From Nitrospirota bacterium (lineage in GTDB: Bacteria > Nitrospirota > Thermodesulfovibrionia > Thermodesulfovibrionales > SM23-35): a DNA stretch of 60,310 nt. A program made the position numbers and the translations under genes. The DNA is taken from contig JACAFE010000060.1 in assembly GCA_013388435.1 (NCBI GenBank), positions 1 through 60,310 on the forward strand, in the 5' to 3' direction. How positions within the stretch are numbered: position 1 is the stretch's first letter; the number at the start of each line of letters is the position of its first letter. Below the pieces are notes generated by a model. That model was not told the origin of the DNA. It searched no databases and saw only the letters and a program-made list of their open reading frames with translations. This document shows positions 44,957-54,879 of this stretch, piece by piece.

Positions 44957-46180
44957 TTATTTGGTACGTTTTATAATTTTTCCACTTTTTGGAACAATGG
45001 CAATTCCTGAAGAATCAATATGGCATCTGAATCTGTCTTTTTCAGGTTCAAATCCGATTTCAGTGCCTTCTTCAATAATATTCATTTTGTCAATTATTAC
45101 TTTTCTGAGTTTGCAGCCTTTTTTAATTATTACATCGTCCATTATAAGGGAGTCTTCAATAGTTACATCATCTTCGACAATTACACCTGTTCTCAAAACC
45201 GAATTTCTTATTTTTGCTTTGCTAATATAACATCCCTCTGTAATTAAACTATTCCTAATATCTCCTCTTATTATTTTTGTTGCAGGTCCCTCATGTCCTG
45301 AAGGATGAATTGGCCATTCATTATTGTTAAGTTCAAAAAGGGGTGATTCGCCAAGCATATCGAGATGCGCGTTGAAAAAAGCTGATATATTTCCTACATC
45401 CCTCCAGTAACCTTTTTCTTCGTAAGGCATGGTTCCTGGTATTATATTTGTTGCAAAATCATATGCAAATACTTTTCCTGTATCAACAAGATCAGGGATT
45501 ACGTGTGCTCCAAAATCATGTTGTTTTTTCCGTTGTGCTTTTGCAAGAGCCTCGAGCAGGATATCTTTAGTGAATATATAATTGCCCATTGAAACATAGG
45601 CTTTATCGGGATTATCAGGCATTGGTATAGGTTTTTTGGGTTTCTCCTGAAAGCCTGTAATTCTTTTTTCATTGTCTGACATTATTACTCCAAAAGATGA
45701 TGCCTCTTCGATTGGGACAGGTCTTGCTGCAACAGTTACAAAAGCATCTTTTTCAATATGAAAATCTATCATCTGTCTAATGTCCATCCTGTATATATGG
45801 TCTGCCCCAAAAATAATTACCATTTTAGGATTATGTTGCTGGATAAGACTTACATTTTGAAAAACTGCATCCGCAGTTCCCTGAAACCATTCAGGTCCCA
45901 TGCGCATCTGCGGAGGCACAACTGTTACAAAATGATCTTTGATTACAGAAGACAGCCCCCAATGGGTTCTTACATGTTCAATAAGAGACTGCGATTTATA
46001 TTGGACAAGCAAATATATGGAATAAATGTGTGAATTTACAAGATTGCTGAGTACAAAATCAACGATTCTGTATCTGCCTCCAAAGGGCACCGAAGGTTTG
46101 GACCGGAACGCTGTTAAAGGAAACAATCTTTCCCCTTTTCCTCCTGCCAGAACAAATGCAAGTATTTTAGGATGTGCCAT
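44957..46180 (-). CDS. glgC: Glucose-1-phosphate adenylyltransferase
   Basis: A 407-residue ADP-glucose pyrophosphorylase: FVLAGGKGERLFPLTAFRSK, SVPFGGRYRIVDFVLSN, IIFGADHIYRMD, the substrate Lys segment GFQEKPKKP, and a C-terminal left-handed beta-helix with hexapeptide repeats (GVIVEDDVTIEDSLIMDDVI). It makes ADP-glucose for glycogen. GGAGG is well placed before the ATG. It lies 79 bases downstream of malQ on the same strand, so the two are probably one unit. Confidence 0.93.
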   Translation of the reverse strand: MAHPKILAFVLAGGKGERLFPLTAFRSKPSVPFGGRYRIVDFVLSNLVNSHIYSIYLLVQYKSQSLIEHVRTHWGLSSVIKDHFVTVVPPQMRMGPEWFQGTADAVFQNVSLIQQHNPKMVIIFGADHIYRMDIRQMIDFHIEKDAFVTVAARPVPIEEASSFGVIMSDNEKRITGFQEKPKKPIPMPDNPDKAYVSMGNYIFTKDILLEALAKAQRKKQHDFGAHVIPDLVDTGKVFAYDFATNIIPGTMPYEEKGYWRDVGNISAFFNAHLDMLGESPLFELNNNEWPIHPSGHEGPATKIIRGDIRNSLITEGCYISKAKIRNSVLRTGVIVEDDVTIEDSLIMDDVIIKKGCKLRKVIIDKMNIIEEGTEIGFEPEKDRFRCHIDSSGIAIVPKSGKIIKRTK

Positions 46181-46259
46181 TTTACCTCCAGAGATATATG
46201 ATTTATAATTCTACAACAGTAGATTTTCAAAGACAAGCTTTATGGTTTTTTTAAAAATA

Positions 46260-48527
46260 TCATTTAATTCTGCCTCTTTGATTTTTAAGAAAAATAGAGG
46301 ATAATTTAAAAAATCTCTGGTCTTTTCTCAATTCTTCCATGCTAATCTGATATTTTTGTTTCCAGTTAGGATGTTCGTCAATTGTTCCGGGCAGATTCTG
46401 TTGATTTAATGCGCCAATAATATCGTCAAGACTCACCATAAGTAGTTTGCACGGAGTTAATGAAAGAAATTCATAAATAGAAAGGCAAAGTTCAAAATTC
46501 ATATCTATTTTTTCAGCAGCTTCTTCAGAAAATTGAGGAGGTAAAAGTTCCTTTGATTTAAGAGCAAAGAGCATTAATTTTTTATCCCTTTCCCTTTCAT
46601 CTATATACTTTTGCATATGGGTATTGTCTTTGAACATGTTGAATTGTTTTTTCAGCTCATTATCTTTACCATACCACCATCCATAAATTGTCGGAAGGTC
46701 ATGTGTTGTGATAGAACATAATGCGAGTTCAGGGTATTTTTCAGGCTCAAGAAAAGATGGGTCAGGATATTTTCTTTCAAAATAAAATAACCTGTATGAA
46801 AGTATGCCAAATTTCTGGAGAGTTTCACGAGCATTCTCACCAATGGTACCAAGGTCTTCTCCAATAACAATTGTTTTGTTCAATACACTTTCGAGAGCGA
46901 TTATTCTTATTAAATCTTCAGCATAACATTTAACATAAGCTCCGTTTCTTGCTTCCTCGCCTTCGGGTATCCAGAAAAGTCTGAATAATCCAAGAGCATG
47001 ATCAATTCGTAATGCTCCTGCATACTTCATATTTTTACGTATTATTTGTATAAATAATTCGTATCCAGAATCTTTTAAACCATCAGGGATTAAGGGCGGA
47101 AACCCCCAGTTCTGTCCATTGATATTAAAATCATCAGGAGGAGCTCCGAGGTTAATATTCTCAGCTATTATATCAGGATAGTTCCACACATCAAATCCCC
47201 CTCTGATTGAACCTACTGCAAGGTCAAGATAGAGTCCGATCCTCATTCCTGTTTCTTTTGTTAGTTTTAAAATTTCGGAAAGTTGTCTGTCAATTTGCCA
47301 TTGCAAATATTCGTGAAAAAGGATTTCTTTCTTATGCTTTTGAGCGAAAAGTTCTAAGTCTTTATTTGAAGAATTTTTATATTTCTCAGGCCATTTGTTG
47401 AAATCGAATCTGAATTTTTCGTTCAGTGTTAGAAATAGAGCGAAATTTTCAAGTTGTTGACCTTCATTTTTAATATATTCTTTGAATTTTAGAGCATACT
47501 CGCTACATTTTAAATAGTGATTTTCATAGAAATATTCAAATATTTTTCTTAAAGCATCTTTTTTCAGTGAAACGATTTTTTCATAATCAATTAATTCTGA
47601 TTCTTTTAATTCTTTTATCTTTTTCAGATATCTTGTTGATTTTAGATATTTCTGGATCTCTTTAGATTCCTTTATTTCAGGCATGTTCCCGACAGCGATA
47701 TAAAGATAATTTCTGAATAATCTGCTGATCGGTGAATAAGGACTGATTCCATAAGGGATAGTATTCGGAATATAATGCAAAGGATTAAGTCCCACACAGT
47801 CACCTTTTAATTCAGAAATCAAAGAAGTAATCTCGGCAAGATCTCTTAAGTCACCTATCCCCCAATTTTTCTCCGAACCAAGAGCATAAAGATTAATCGA
47901 TAACCCCCATGTTTTTGTATTTTCGAGATCCTGTGGCATATAACATCTGTCTGGTGTAATTATTATCCTGGATGTTTTTGAAATTTTATTTTTATTTTCA
48001 GGAAAAATATTCTCGGGATGCTTGCATTCAACAGAAAGCAGATAATATCCAATATCTAAATTCTCATTTACGGGTAGAAGAATTTTTACAAACCTTTTTC
48101 CATCAAACCATTGTTTATCGCAATTATTTATATAACCCGGACTGGGTTCAAAAGTTTTCTTAGATTTAAATGGTTTTTTATCCGATATTGATTCACAAAT
48201 TGAATTTTGTGCGGTGTAATACCATGATATGCTCAAGCCTCTTTCCCGATCCTCATCAAGCTGGATATATAAAGGTATATTGACAGGCTGGTTGTTAACA
48301 GAAAAAATATACACCGGTTCTATAATACTATTCCATGGATATATACGAAGCCTGTTGATTTCTTTAATAATTTCTTCTTCAGATTCTATATTCAATCTCA
48401 TTGCTTTCAGAATTTTTTTCTTTGTCTCAAAAGGTGTTATATGACGTGTTCCAAAAATATCCCAGTAATCAGGAATAATTCCGCAGAGTTCCGCGAGTTC
48501 ATTTATTAATTCTTCGTATTTTTGCAT
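46260..48527 (-). CDS. malQ: 4-alpha-glucanotransferase
   Basis: A 755-residue GH77 enzyme, longer than the usual 500 because of an N-terminal beta-rich extension of about 200 residues as in E. coli MalQ. Catalytic segments: GISPYSPISRLFRNYLYI, the nucleophile Asp in RIDHALGLFRLFWIP, acid/base Glu in VIGEDLGTIG and transition-state Asp in TTHDLPTIYGWW. It disproportionates malto-oligosaccharides and works with GlgC in glycogen turnover. Confidence 0.92.
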   Translation of the reverse strand: MQKYEELINELAELCGIIPDYWDIFGTRHITPFETKKKILKAMRLNIESEEEIIKEINRLRIYPWNSIIEPVYIFSVNNQPVNIPLYIQLDEDRERGLSISWYYTAQNSICESISDKKPFKSKKTFEPSPGYINNCDKQWFDGKRFVKILLPVNENLDIGYYLLSVECKHPENIFPENKNKISKTSRIIITPDRCYMPQDLENTKTWGLSINLYALGSEKNWGIGDLRDLAEITSLISELKGDCVGLNPLHYIPNTIPYGISPYSPISRLFRNYLYIAVGNMPEIKESKEIQKYLKSTRYLKKIKELKESELIDYEKIVSLKKDALRKIFEYFYENHYLKCSEYALKFKEYIKNEGQQLENFALFLTLNEKFRFDFNKWPEKYKNSSNKDLELFAQKHKKEILFHEYLQWQIDRQLSEILKLTKETGMRIGLYLDLAVGSIRGGFDVWNYPDIIAENINLGAPPDDFNINGQNWGFPPLIPDGLKDSGYELFIQIIRKNMKYAGALRIDHALGLFRLFWIPEGEEARNGAYVKCYAEDLIRIIALESVLNKTIVIGEDLGTIGENARETLQKFGILSYRLFYFERKYPDPSFLEPEKYPELALCSITTHDLPTIYGWWYGKDNELKKQFNMFKDNTHMQKYIDERERDKKLMLFALKSKELLPPQFSEEAAEKIDMNFELCLSIYEFLSLTPCKLLMVSLDDIIGALNQQNLPGTIDEHPNWKQKYQISMEELRKDQRFFKLSSIFLKNQRGRIK

Positions 48528-48555
48528 ATAGATAACCTAAGTAAAATAATGTAAA

Positions 48556-49158
48556 TTAAAGTTTTATAAGTTTCCTTAATTCTTCGTAGGACTTTTTTTC
48601 TATTGTGTTGTGAAGATTTTTACCATAGGAGTCCATAGTAACAATTGCAGGAAAATTATCAATTTCGAGAGCCCACATAGCTTCTGCTATCCCGAATTCT
48701 TCGAGTTTCCATACGCCAACAACTCTTTTAATCCTCTCTGCAAGGTAAACAGCTGCACCTCCTATGGCATGGAAATAAACACAATGATTTACTTTTAAAG
48801 CATTTAATGTTTGTTCTCCCATCCCTCCTTTTCCCATTATACCTTTGAATCCATATCTAAAAATTACTTCAGGTTCATACATGTCAACTCTAATGCTTGT
48901 TGTTGGTCCACAAGCTATTATTTCATAATTATTGGCTTTTTTACGCACGACAGGTCCGCAATGATAAAGAACAGAACCTTGAAGATCAAAAGGAATTTCT
49001 TTTCTGGACGGTTTTTCTTTAACAAGGAATTTGTGTAACTTATCCCTTCCAGTAACAATTAATCCTGTTAATAAAACAAAATCACCTGCGTGGAGAGAAA
49101 GAACATCTTTTTCCTTTAGAGGAAGCATCAGGCGCTTTTTGATATTAAATTCTTTCAT
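48556..49158 (-). CDS. Class I fumarase (or tartrate dehydratase), beta subunit
   Basis: A 200-residue protein equal to the C-terminal domain of class I fumarases: VLLTGLIVTGRDKLHKFL, LYHCGPVV, ACGPTTSIRVDMYE and MGKGGMGEQT. It works with the alpha subunit encoded 2 bases upstream to hydrate fumarate to malate; L-tartrate dehydratase is the alternative. Two-subunit forms are typical of anaerobes and archaea. Confidence 0.88.
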   Translation of the reverse strand: MKEFNIKKRLMLPLKEKDVLSLHAGDFVLLTGLIVTGRDKLHKFLVKEKPSRKEIPFDLQGSVLYHCGPVVRKKANNYEIIACGPTTSIRVDMYEPEVIFRYGFKGIMGKGGMGEQTLNALKVNHCVYFHAIGGAAVYLAERIKRVVGVWKLEEFGIAEAMWALEIDNFPAIVTMDSYGKNLHNTIEKKSYEELRKLIKL

Positions 49159-49160
49159 GG

Positions 49161-50006
49161 CTAAATTTTAAGAATAACTTTTGATTTTCTATGTGCCCAG
49201 CAGGAGATTGAAACATCTACGAAATATGAAGCAGGATGTCTATGATTTATACCTATTTTAACTGCAAGAGCAGTTGTTTTACCCTTAAATCCCATCGGAC
49301 CTATGCCAAGCTTATTTATATCTTTGAGTATTTTTTTCTCGAGAGCATCCAGTAAGCTATTTTTATTTTTATCCTCTATTTCCCTTAAGAGTTGTTCTTT
49401 TGAGAGTCTGGTCACCTGATCCTTTGTTGCGCCTATCCCTATCCCAATAAAGTAAGGAGGACAACCTCTGCCTTGAGCTTTATAAATTGCATCAAGAACA
49501 CATTTCCGAACGCCATCAAAATCTCTTTCAGCCCCGATTTCTTGAATTGGTAATTTATAAATTTGACCTATATTTTCACTGCCCGAACCTTTCAGTATAA
49601 GCTCTATTATCAATTTGCTGTTATTTACCTCTTCAATATAAATAACAGGAAATCCTATCCCGGTATTATCACCAGAGTTTTTATCAGTGAGCACATCAAC
49701 AGCATTCGCTCTTAATGGAATATTTCTTGTTGCAATGCGTGTGGCTTTTATAATTTCGTTCTTTATATAATTATGGCTTATTCCAAATGGAGCTTTTATA
49801 AAAAAAATAGGTACCCCTGTATCCTGACATATCGGTTTTTCAAACTCTCTTGCCATTTTTATATTTTCAAGAATTACTTTAAGAGCTTCTTTTGCGTTTG
49901 AATTTTCAATTTTGAAGATTTTTTTTAGTTTAGTTTCAATTTCATAAGGCAGGGATGTTGCAGTCTCTCTATATAATTCAACAAGAATATCTCTAAGTTT
50001 CAGCAT
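49161..50006 (-). CDS. Class I fumarase (or tartrate dehydratase), alpha subunit
   Basis: A 281-residue subunit carrying the oxygen-sensitive [4Fe-4S] cluster. Probable cluster cysteines are in PICQDTGVPIFF, GRGCPPYFIGIGIG and VSISCWAHRK. FPVIYIEEVN and GPMGFKGKTTALAVKIG are further family marks. It is separated by 2 bases from the beta subunit gene. An extended -10 (TGTTATAGT, minus strand, 50012-50020) lies 5 bases before the ATG, a leaderless layout. Confidence 0.88.
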   Translation of the reverse strand: MLKLRDILVELYRETATSLPYEIETKLKKIFKIENSNAKEALKVILENIKMAREFEKPICQDTGVPIFFIKAPFGISHNYIKNEIIKATRIATRNIPLRANAVDVLTDKNSGDNTGIGFPVIYIEEVNNSKLIIELILKGSGSENIGQIYKLPIQEIGAERDFDGVRKCVLDAIYKAQGRGCPPYFIGIGIGATKDQVTRLSKEQLLREIEDKNKNSLLDALEKKILKDINKLGIGPMGFKGKTTALAVKIGINHRHPASYFVDVSISCWAHRKSKVILKI

Positions 50007-50035
50007 TAAATACTATAACATGGAAATATATTTTC

Positions 50036-50446
50036 AGTTAATTAAAATAATGCAGACATTGTTTAAAAATTTATTTTATTTCATGAAAAAGGACATTTAA
50101 CAATAACTAAATTTATGAAACAAAATAAACTACCTTTGTATAAGAGCATGCTTTAATTTATATTTTGATGTAGTTGCCTGTTTTATCTCTGAGGCTTACG
50201 CTTTGACTTCAGCCTCAGTAAAAAAGACCCATGATTTTGTTTCATAAATTGAATCATTGCCATTTGATTATTTTAATAGTTGTTTACTATAAGCTCTTCG
50301 CTATTAGCTATGTTCCCCCTTTGTTAAGGGGGATTAAGGGGGGTTGTATATTCCTTTGTTGTTTTTTATACTTCAGCCTTCAGCCTAAAGCCTTCAGCCT
50401 TTTTTTGCTCTTCGCCTTCAGCCTTTTATAAATTTCGTAATATCTG
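50036..50446. repeat. Dispersed repeat copy (family A), inverted relative to 53.4-53.9 kb
   Basis: The core is a long inverted repeat: ATTTATGAAACAAAAT (50111-50126) and ATTTTGTTTCATAAAT (50234-50249), enclosing a CTGAGGC...GCCTCAG hairpin. It is followed by CCCCCTTTGTTAAGGGGG and iterated CTTCAGCC modules. The end (AAATTTCGTAATATCTG) is the reverse complement of the start of the 53391 copy. No credible gene is present between fumA and uppP. Confidence 0.75.
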
Positions 50447-50548
50447 TGAGAAAGTTTGGACTGGAATTTACGATTTAAATTGTGGAGTTTAATATATTTT
50501 GAAATTATTTCAGGCAGGCAAATAAGAGTTCTGTTATAATTAAATTAC

Positions 50549-51316
50549 ATGTTTGAATCTATAATACTCGGTATAGTTCAGGGACTTACAGAGTTTCTGC
50601 CCGTAAGCAGCACCGCACATTTAATTCTTCTGCCCTGGATATTCAACTGGCACGGGGATGTTGATACCCTTACTTTTGATATTGCCCTGCATGGAGGAAC
50701 CTTGCTGGCTCTGCTTGTATGTTTTTATAAAGACTGGATAGATTTATTGTCGAGAAAAAGAAAGCTTCTAAGTTATATAATTATTGGTTCAATCCCTGCC
50801 GGGATAGCAGGCCTTTTACTCAATAATTTTGCGGAACAATACCTTCGCAGTCCTTTATTGATAAGTATTATGTTAATTTTAGTGGGCTTCATAATGCTTG
50901 CAGCAGAAAAAATCTGTAAATATCGCAATCAGGATAGTATTAATTTGAGAGATTCAATTTTTATAGGTATTGCACAGGCTTTTGCAATTATACCGGGTGT
51001 GTCAAGATCAGGAATAACTATATCGGCTGGATTATTTAAGGGATTGCAAAGAGATGTAGCAGCCCGATTTTCTTTTCTTCTTTCAACTCCGATTATTGCA
51101 GGCGCTTTGCTTTTGCATATAAAAAAAGCACTTACAAACTATACAGAATATGATCTGCAACTATTCTTATGGGGATTTATTGCTTCTTTTTTAACCGGGT
51201 ATATCGCTATAAAATTTCTACTTGCTTTCTTAAAAAAATATCCACTTAACATTTTCGTATATTACAGGTTTATTCTTGCTGTTGTTATAATAGCAGGTAT
51301 ATGGCTCAAATCTTAA
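50549..51316 (+). CDS. uppP: Undecaprenyl-diphosphate phosphatase
   Basis: A 255-residue BacA/UppP membrane protein with about seven helices. Both catalytic motifs are present: GIVQGLTEFLPVSSTAHLIL and the Arg segment IPGVSRSGITISAGL. It recycles the lipid carrier used for peptidoglycan and for the exported polysaccharide. An extended -10 (TGTTATAAT, 50532-50540) ends 8 bases before the ATG. It overlaps ftsK by 16 bases. Confidence 0.95.
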   Translation: MFESIILGIVQGLTEFLPVSSTAHLILLPWIFNWHGDVDTLTFDIALHGGTLLALLVCFYKDWIDLLSRKRKLLSYIIIGSIPAGIAGLLLNNFAEQYLRSPLLISIMLILVGFIMLAAEKICKYRNQDSINLRDSIFIGIAQAFAIIPGVSRSGITISAGLFKGLQRDVAARFSFLLSTPIIAGALLLHIKKALTNYTEYDLQLFLWGFIASFLTGYIAIKFLLAFLKKYPLNIFVYYRFILAVVIIAGIWLKS

Positions 51317-53373
51317 AAAGAATCAAAGAAGAAGTTATCGGTGTTATAGCGATAATGGCAAGCCTATATTTTTCCCTCATTTTTCTGACGTATTCCTTAA
51401 AGGACGATGTCCCTTTTTTCAGAATTACGAAGCCTCCTGAACCTGTTCGTAATTCCGGTGGAGTGATTGGAGCTTCTATTTCGGGCTGGCTTATTATTTT
51501 TTTAGGTGTAGCCGCATATCTTATACCTGTTTTTATCTTGGTATTTGGAATAAAGAGATTACTTGGGAAAGAAGGTCATAAAATTTATATTTTGGGGAAT
51601 ATTCTGCTTGTATTCTCTGTTTCTTTTCTTTCCTCTTTAATGGCTGATACTTTCAATATTCAATTAAATCTTTTTCCTGACGGTATTGGTGGTTTGATAG
51701 GAAAAATGCTTTCTTATACAGCAGAAATGTATTTATCATATCCAGGTGCATATATATTATCTCTTTCCCTGCTTCTTGTTTCTTTGATTCTTGTCAGTCC
51801 TTTGTCTGTTACAAACATAGCATTAATAAGGAAACCTAAAGAAAACGATTTTCAGGAAAAAGAAAATGTGCCCGAAGATGAAGAAATAATAATTAAAGAT
51901 ATTGAACCTGCTCCTGTTGTCAAAGCCAATGAACCTGAAGTAATTCAGAGCCATGATACAATAATAGAAAAGCCTGTAAAAGATGGAACTTATAAACTCC
52001 CGCCTATAGAATTGCTGAATATATCTGAATTCGTCTCCTCCAAGCCGACAAAAGAAGAAATAATGAATGACTCTTCTTTAATCGAAAAAAAGCTTTCTGA
52101 TTTTGGCGTGGAAGGAAGAGTCGCTACAGTGCATCCGGGGCCTATAGTTACCATGTATGAATTTGAACCAGCTCCAGGGGTGAAGATTACAAGAATTGTA
52201 TCCCTTTCTGATGATCTTGCTCTTGCTCTTAAAGCACAGAGTGTCAGAATCTCGCCTATTCCCGGAAGAGCGGTTATTGGAATCGAAGTCCCTAATAAAA
52301 AGAGAGAAATTGTTTGTTTAAGAGAAATAATCGCTTCTGAAAATTTCAAGAAGAGTAAATCAAGACTTACTCTCGGTCTTGGTAAAGACATATCAGGAGC
52401 ACCTGTTGTTGCAGATCTCTCAAAGATGCCTCATCTTCTCGTAGCCGGAGCCACCGGTTCAGGAAAAAGTGTCTCAATTAATTCAATGATAGTCAGTATT
52501 TTATATAAAGCAACTCCTGATGAAGTAAAAATGCTGATGGTTGACCCTAAACTTCTTGAACTTTCAGCGTATGAAGAAATTCCTCATCTTTTATCACCGG
52601 TTATTACAAATCCAAAAGAGGCAGCAGAAGGACTTAAGAAAATGGTTATAGAAATGGAACGCAGATACAGGGTAATTGCTGAAAAAGGTGTAAGAAATAT
52701 TGAAAGCTTTAATCTTCAATGTGAAGGAGAAGAAAGACTTCCTTATATTGTAATCATTATAGATGAGCTTGCTGATCTGATGTTTACGGCTCCAAATGAT
52801 GTGGAGGATTCAATAGCAAGGCTTGCTCAAATGGGAAGAGCATCCGGAATTCATCTTATACTTGCAACTCAAAGACCTTCTGTTGATGTAATCACAGGCA
52901 TAATAAAAGCAAACTTTCCCGCAAGAATTTCTTTTCAGGTCACATCAAAAGTTGACTCAAGAACCATTCTTGATTCAGGCGGTGCAGAACAATTGCTTGG
53001 CAAGGGAGATTTGTTATTAATGCTTCCCGGTACAAAAATTATAAGAGTACACGGAGCGCTTGTAACAGAAGAGGAAATCAAAGCAATAACCGAGTTCATA
53101 AAAGTTCAGGGACATCCTGATTATACCCTTTTTAACAGTATTCAGATGCCCGTAGAAAAAGAAGAAGAGTTATCATCAGAAAGAGATGAAATGTATTATA
53201 AGGCAGTTGAAATTGGTGAGGCAACAGGTGAGATTTCAATATCATCTATCCAAAGGAGACTGAAGATAGGTTATAACAGGGCGGCAAGAATAATGGAACT
53301 CCTTGAAGAAGACGGGCTTGTAGGTCCTCCAAAGGGCGCTGGTAAGCCGAGGGATTTTTTAAGAAGAAGATAA
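51301..53373 (+). CDS. ftsK: DNA translocase FtsK/SpoIIIE
   Basis: A 690-residue translocase. Four membrane helices occupy residues 1-175, followed by a short acidic linker, then the alpha/beta motor with Walker A in LLVAGATGSGKSVSINSM (about 380-390) and Walker B in YIVIIIDELADLMF, ILATQRPSVDVITG, and a C-terminal gamma winged helix (SISSIQRRLKIGYNRAARIM). It pumps chromosome ends through the division septum, guided by KOPS. The linker is short compared with E. coli FtsK. It is coupled to uppP by overlap. Confidence 0.95.
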   Translation: MAQILKRIKEEVIGVIAIMASLYFSLIFLTYSLKDDVPFFRITKPPEPVRNSGGVIGASISGWLIIFLGVAAYLIPVFILVFGIKRLLGKEGHKIYILGNILLVFSVSFLSSLMADTFNIQLNLFPDGIGGLIGKMLSYTAEMYLSYPGAYILSLSLLLVSLILVSPLSVTNIALIRKPKENDFQEKENVPEDEEIIIKDIEPAPVVKANEPEVIQSHDTIIEKPVKDGTYKLPPIELLNISEFVSSKPTKEEIMNDSSLIEKKLSDFGVEGRVATVHPGPIVTMYEFEPAPGVKITRIVSLSDDLALALKAQSVRISPIPGRAVIGIEVPNKKREIVCLREIIASENFKKSKSRLTLGLGKDISGAPVVADLSKMPHLLVAGATGSGKSVSINSMIVSILYKATPDEVKMLMVDPKLLELSAYEEIPHLLSPVITNPKEAAEGLKKMVIEMERRYRVIAEKGVRNIESFNLQCEGEERLPYIVIIIDELADLMFTAPNDVEDSIARLAQMGRASGIHLILATQRPSVDVITGIIKANFPARISFQVTSKVDSRTILDSGGAEQLLGKGDLLLMLPGTKIIRVHGALVTEEEIKAITEFIKVQGHPDYTLFNSIQMPVEKEEELSSERDEMYYKAVEIGEATGEISISSIQRRLKIGYNRAARIMELLEEDGLVGPPKGAGKPRDFLRRR

Positions 53374-53390
53374 ATAAAATTTTTAAACAC

Positions 53391-53945
53391 AAAATGCAAT
53401 TGAAATAATGCAGATATTACGAAATTTAGAAAAGGCTGAAGGCGAAGAGCAAAAAAAGGCTGAAGGCTTTAGGCTGAAGGCTGAAGTATAAAAAACAACA
53501 AAGGAATATACAACCCCCTTAATCTCCCTTAACAAAGGGGGAACTTAGCGAAGAGCGAAGAGCAAAAAAAGGCTGAAGGCGAAGAGCAAATAGCGTTTAT
53601 AGCGTTTATTGCGTTTATAGTGTTTAATATACAACCCCTTAATCCCCCTTAACAAAGGGGGAACATGGCTAATAGCGAAAAGCTTATAGTAAACAACTAT
53701 TAAAATAATCAAATGGCAATGATTCAATTTATGAAACAAAATCACAGGTCTATTTATACTGAGGATGAAGTCGAAGCGTAAGCCTCAGAAATAAAACATC
53801 AACCACATTACAATACAAATAAAGTCTTGTTCCTATGATAAGGTAGTTTATTTTGTTTCATAAATAGAATTATTGTTAAATGTCATATTTTCATTAAATA
53901 AAATAAACTATTAAGCAATGTCAGCATTATTTGGGTTAATTGCAA
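53391..53945. repeat. Dispersed repeat copy (family A), longest copy
   Basis: The left end is AAAATGCAATTGAAATAATG then CAGATATT; the right end, reverse-complemented, is TTAACCCAAATAATGCTGAC, so the ends are imperfect inverted repeats. Inside are AAGGCTGAAGGC iterations, two CCCCCTTAACAAAGGGGG hairpins, GCGTTTATA repeats, and the pair ATTTATGAAACAAAAT (53727-53742) with ATTTTGTTTCATAAAT (53850-53865). Open frames inside are repeat artefacts. Confidence 0.75.
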
Positions 53946-53964
53946 TTTTTGAGTTTATGATATT

Positions 53965-54879
53965 TTATAAGCCTGGCGTAATAATAAGGTTTTGTATAAT
54001 TCTTTCAAGTAGTCCTCTTTTAATAAGATGAAGATTCAAAACATAATCTATTTCTTCTAACCCTTTTCTAAATTGATTTTCCTGACCTGCCCAACCACTG
54101 CCTTCTGTAATCCATATAAATAACCATCCTGCATTATTTAATTCTTTTTGTCTATTGATATAAGCATCAACTATTTCTTGAGGTTTTGAACCGGTTCCGC
54201 CATAAATATTGGCTTCGATATTTAAAAATAGCCTATTTTTTATTAAAACAAAGTCAAATTTTCTTTCACTTAAATTTTCTGGATAAGGATAACCTAATTT
54301 TTCAAATATTTTAAATTTCTTCTGAGAAAATAACTCGAAATCATATTGCTGGCTTATGATTCTTAAGGGTTCTTTGAGCATCAATTCTAATGTTGAACCA
54401 CTTCGATTTTTCCTGGCATTTGTATCCATACCGGTTTCAACACCCAAGAGATAATCCCTCAGACTTTTAATTTCATTGAATAGGTCTGTTATACCCGTCT
54501 TCCTGCAAAACTCTATGATACTATCTATTTCTGAGTCTTTCAGCTTTCTTTTTTTGAAAGAGAACTCCTTTATTATGTCTAATTCCGAAATACTAATTTT
54601 CACATCCCTCACTGCTATTATAAGTGGAAAAACAGGCAATATTTCAGGATATTTTAATAGAATGTTAGATAAATCCTTTTCAATATTATTTGAACCAATG
54701 ATAGACCCTAATATACCTATTTCAATTTTATACTTTTCAACATTCCTCCTAATCTTTTCCCAATCAACAAAATAATTAAAAGTACGTTGTGGATTAGAAA
54801 TAGAATTAATAAAGACTTTAAGAATATCTTCAAATGAAGATACACCCAAAACCTCTTTATATAATATGGTATCCTTCAT
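53965..54879 (-). CDS. DpnII-family type II restriction endonuclease
   Basis: A 304-residue protein. GMDTNARKNRSGSTLELMLK followed by KFDFVLIKNRLFLNIEANIY and GGTGSKPQEIVDAY match the DpnII/MboI restriction family, with the Asp and Glu of a PD-(D/E)XK-type active site visible. It would cut unmodified DNA; the site cannot be read from sequence, though GATC is common in the family. It overlaps the methylase gene by 4 bases (ATGA), the usual coupling of modification before restriction. Confidence 0.8.
   Translation of the reverse strand: MKDTILYKEVLGVSSFEDILKVFINSISNPQRTFNYFVDWEKIRRNVEKYKIEIGILGSIIGSNNIEKDLSNILLKYPEILPVFPLIIAVRDVKISISELDIIKEFSFKKRKLKDSEIDSIIEFCRKTGITDLFNEIKSLRDYLLGVETGMDTNARKNRSGSTLELMLKEPLRIISQQYDFELFSQKKFKIFEKLGYPYPENLSERKFDFVLIKNRLFLNIEANIYGGTGSKPQEIVDAYINRQKELNNAGWLFIWITEGSGWAGQENQFRKGLEEIDYVLNLHLIKRGLLERIIQNLIITPGL

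Noticed and set aside
44781-44960. Possible functional endonuclease gene before glgC
   Set aside because: Only about 47 codons remain between stops, with no start codon; kept as a fragment only.
50300-50420. CRISPR-like iteration of CTTCAGCC units
   Set aside because: Units are short, irregular and without unique spacers; no cas genes in the window.
50231-50431. Open frame of 66 codons, near-identical to one at 53545-53745
   Set aside because: Both lie wholly in the dispersed repeat copies; the similarity is that of the repeat, not of a protein family.
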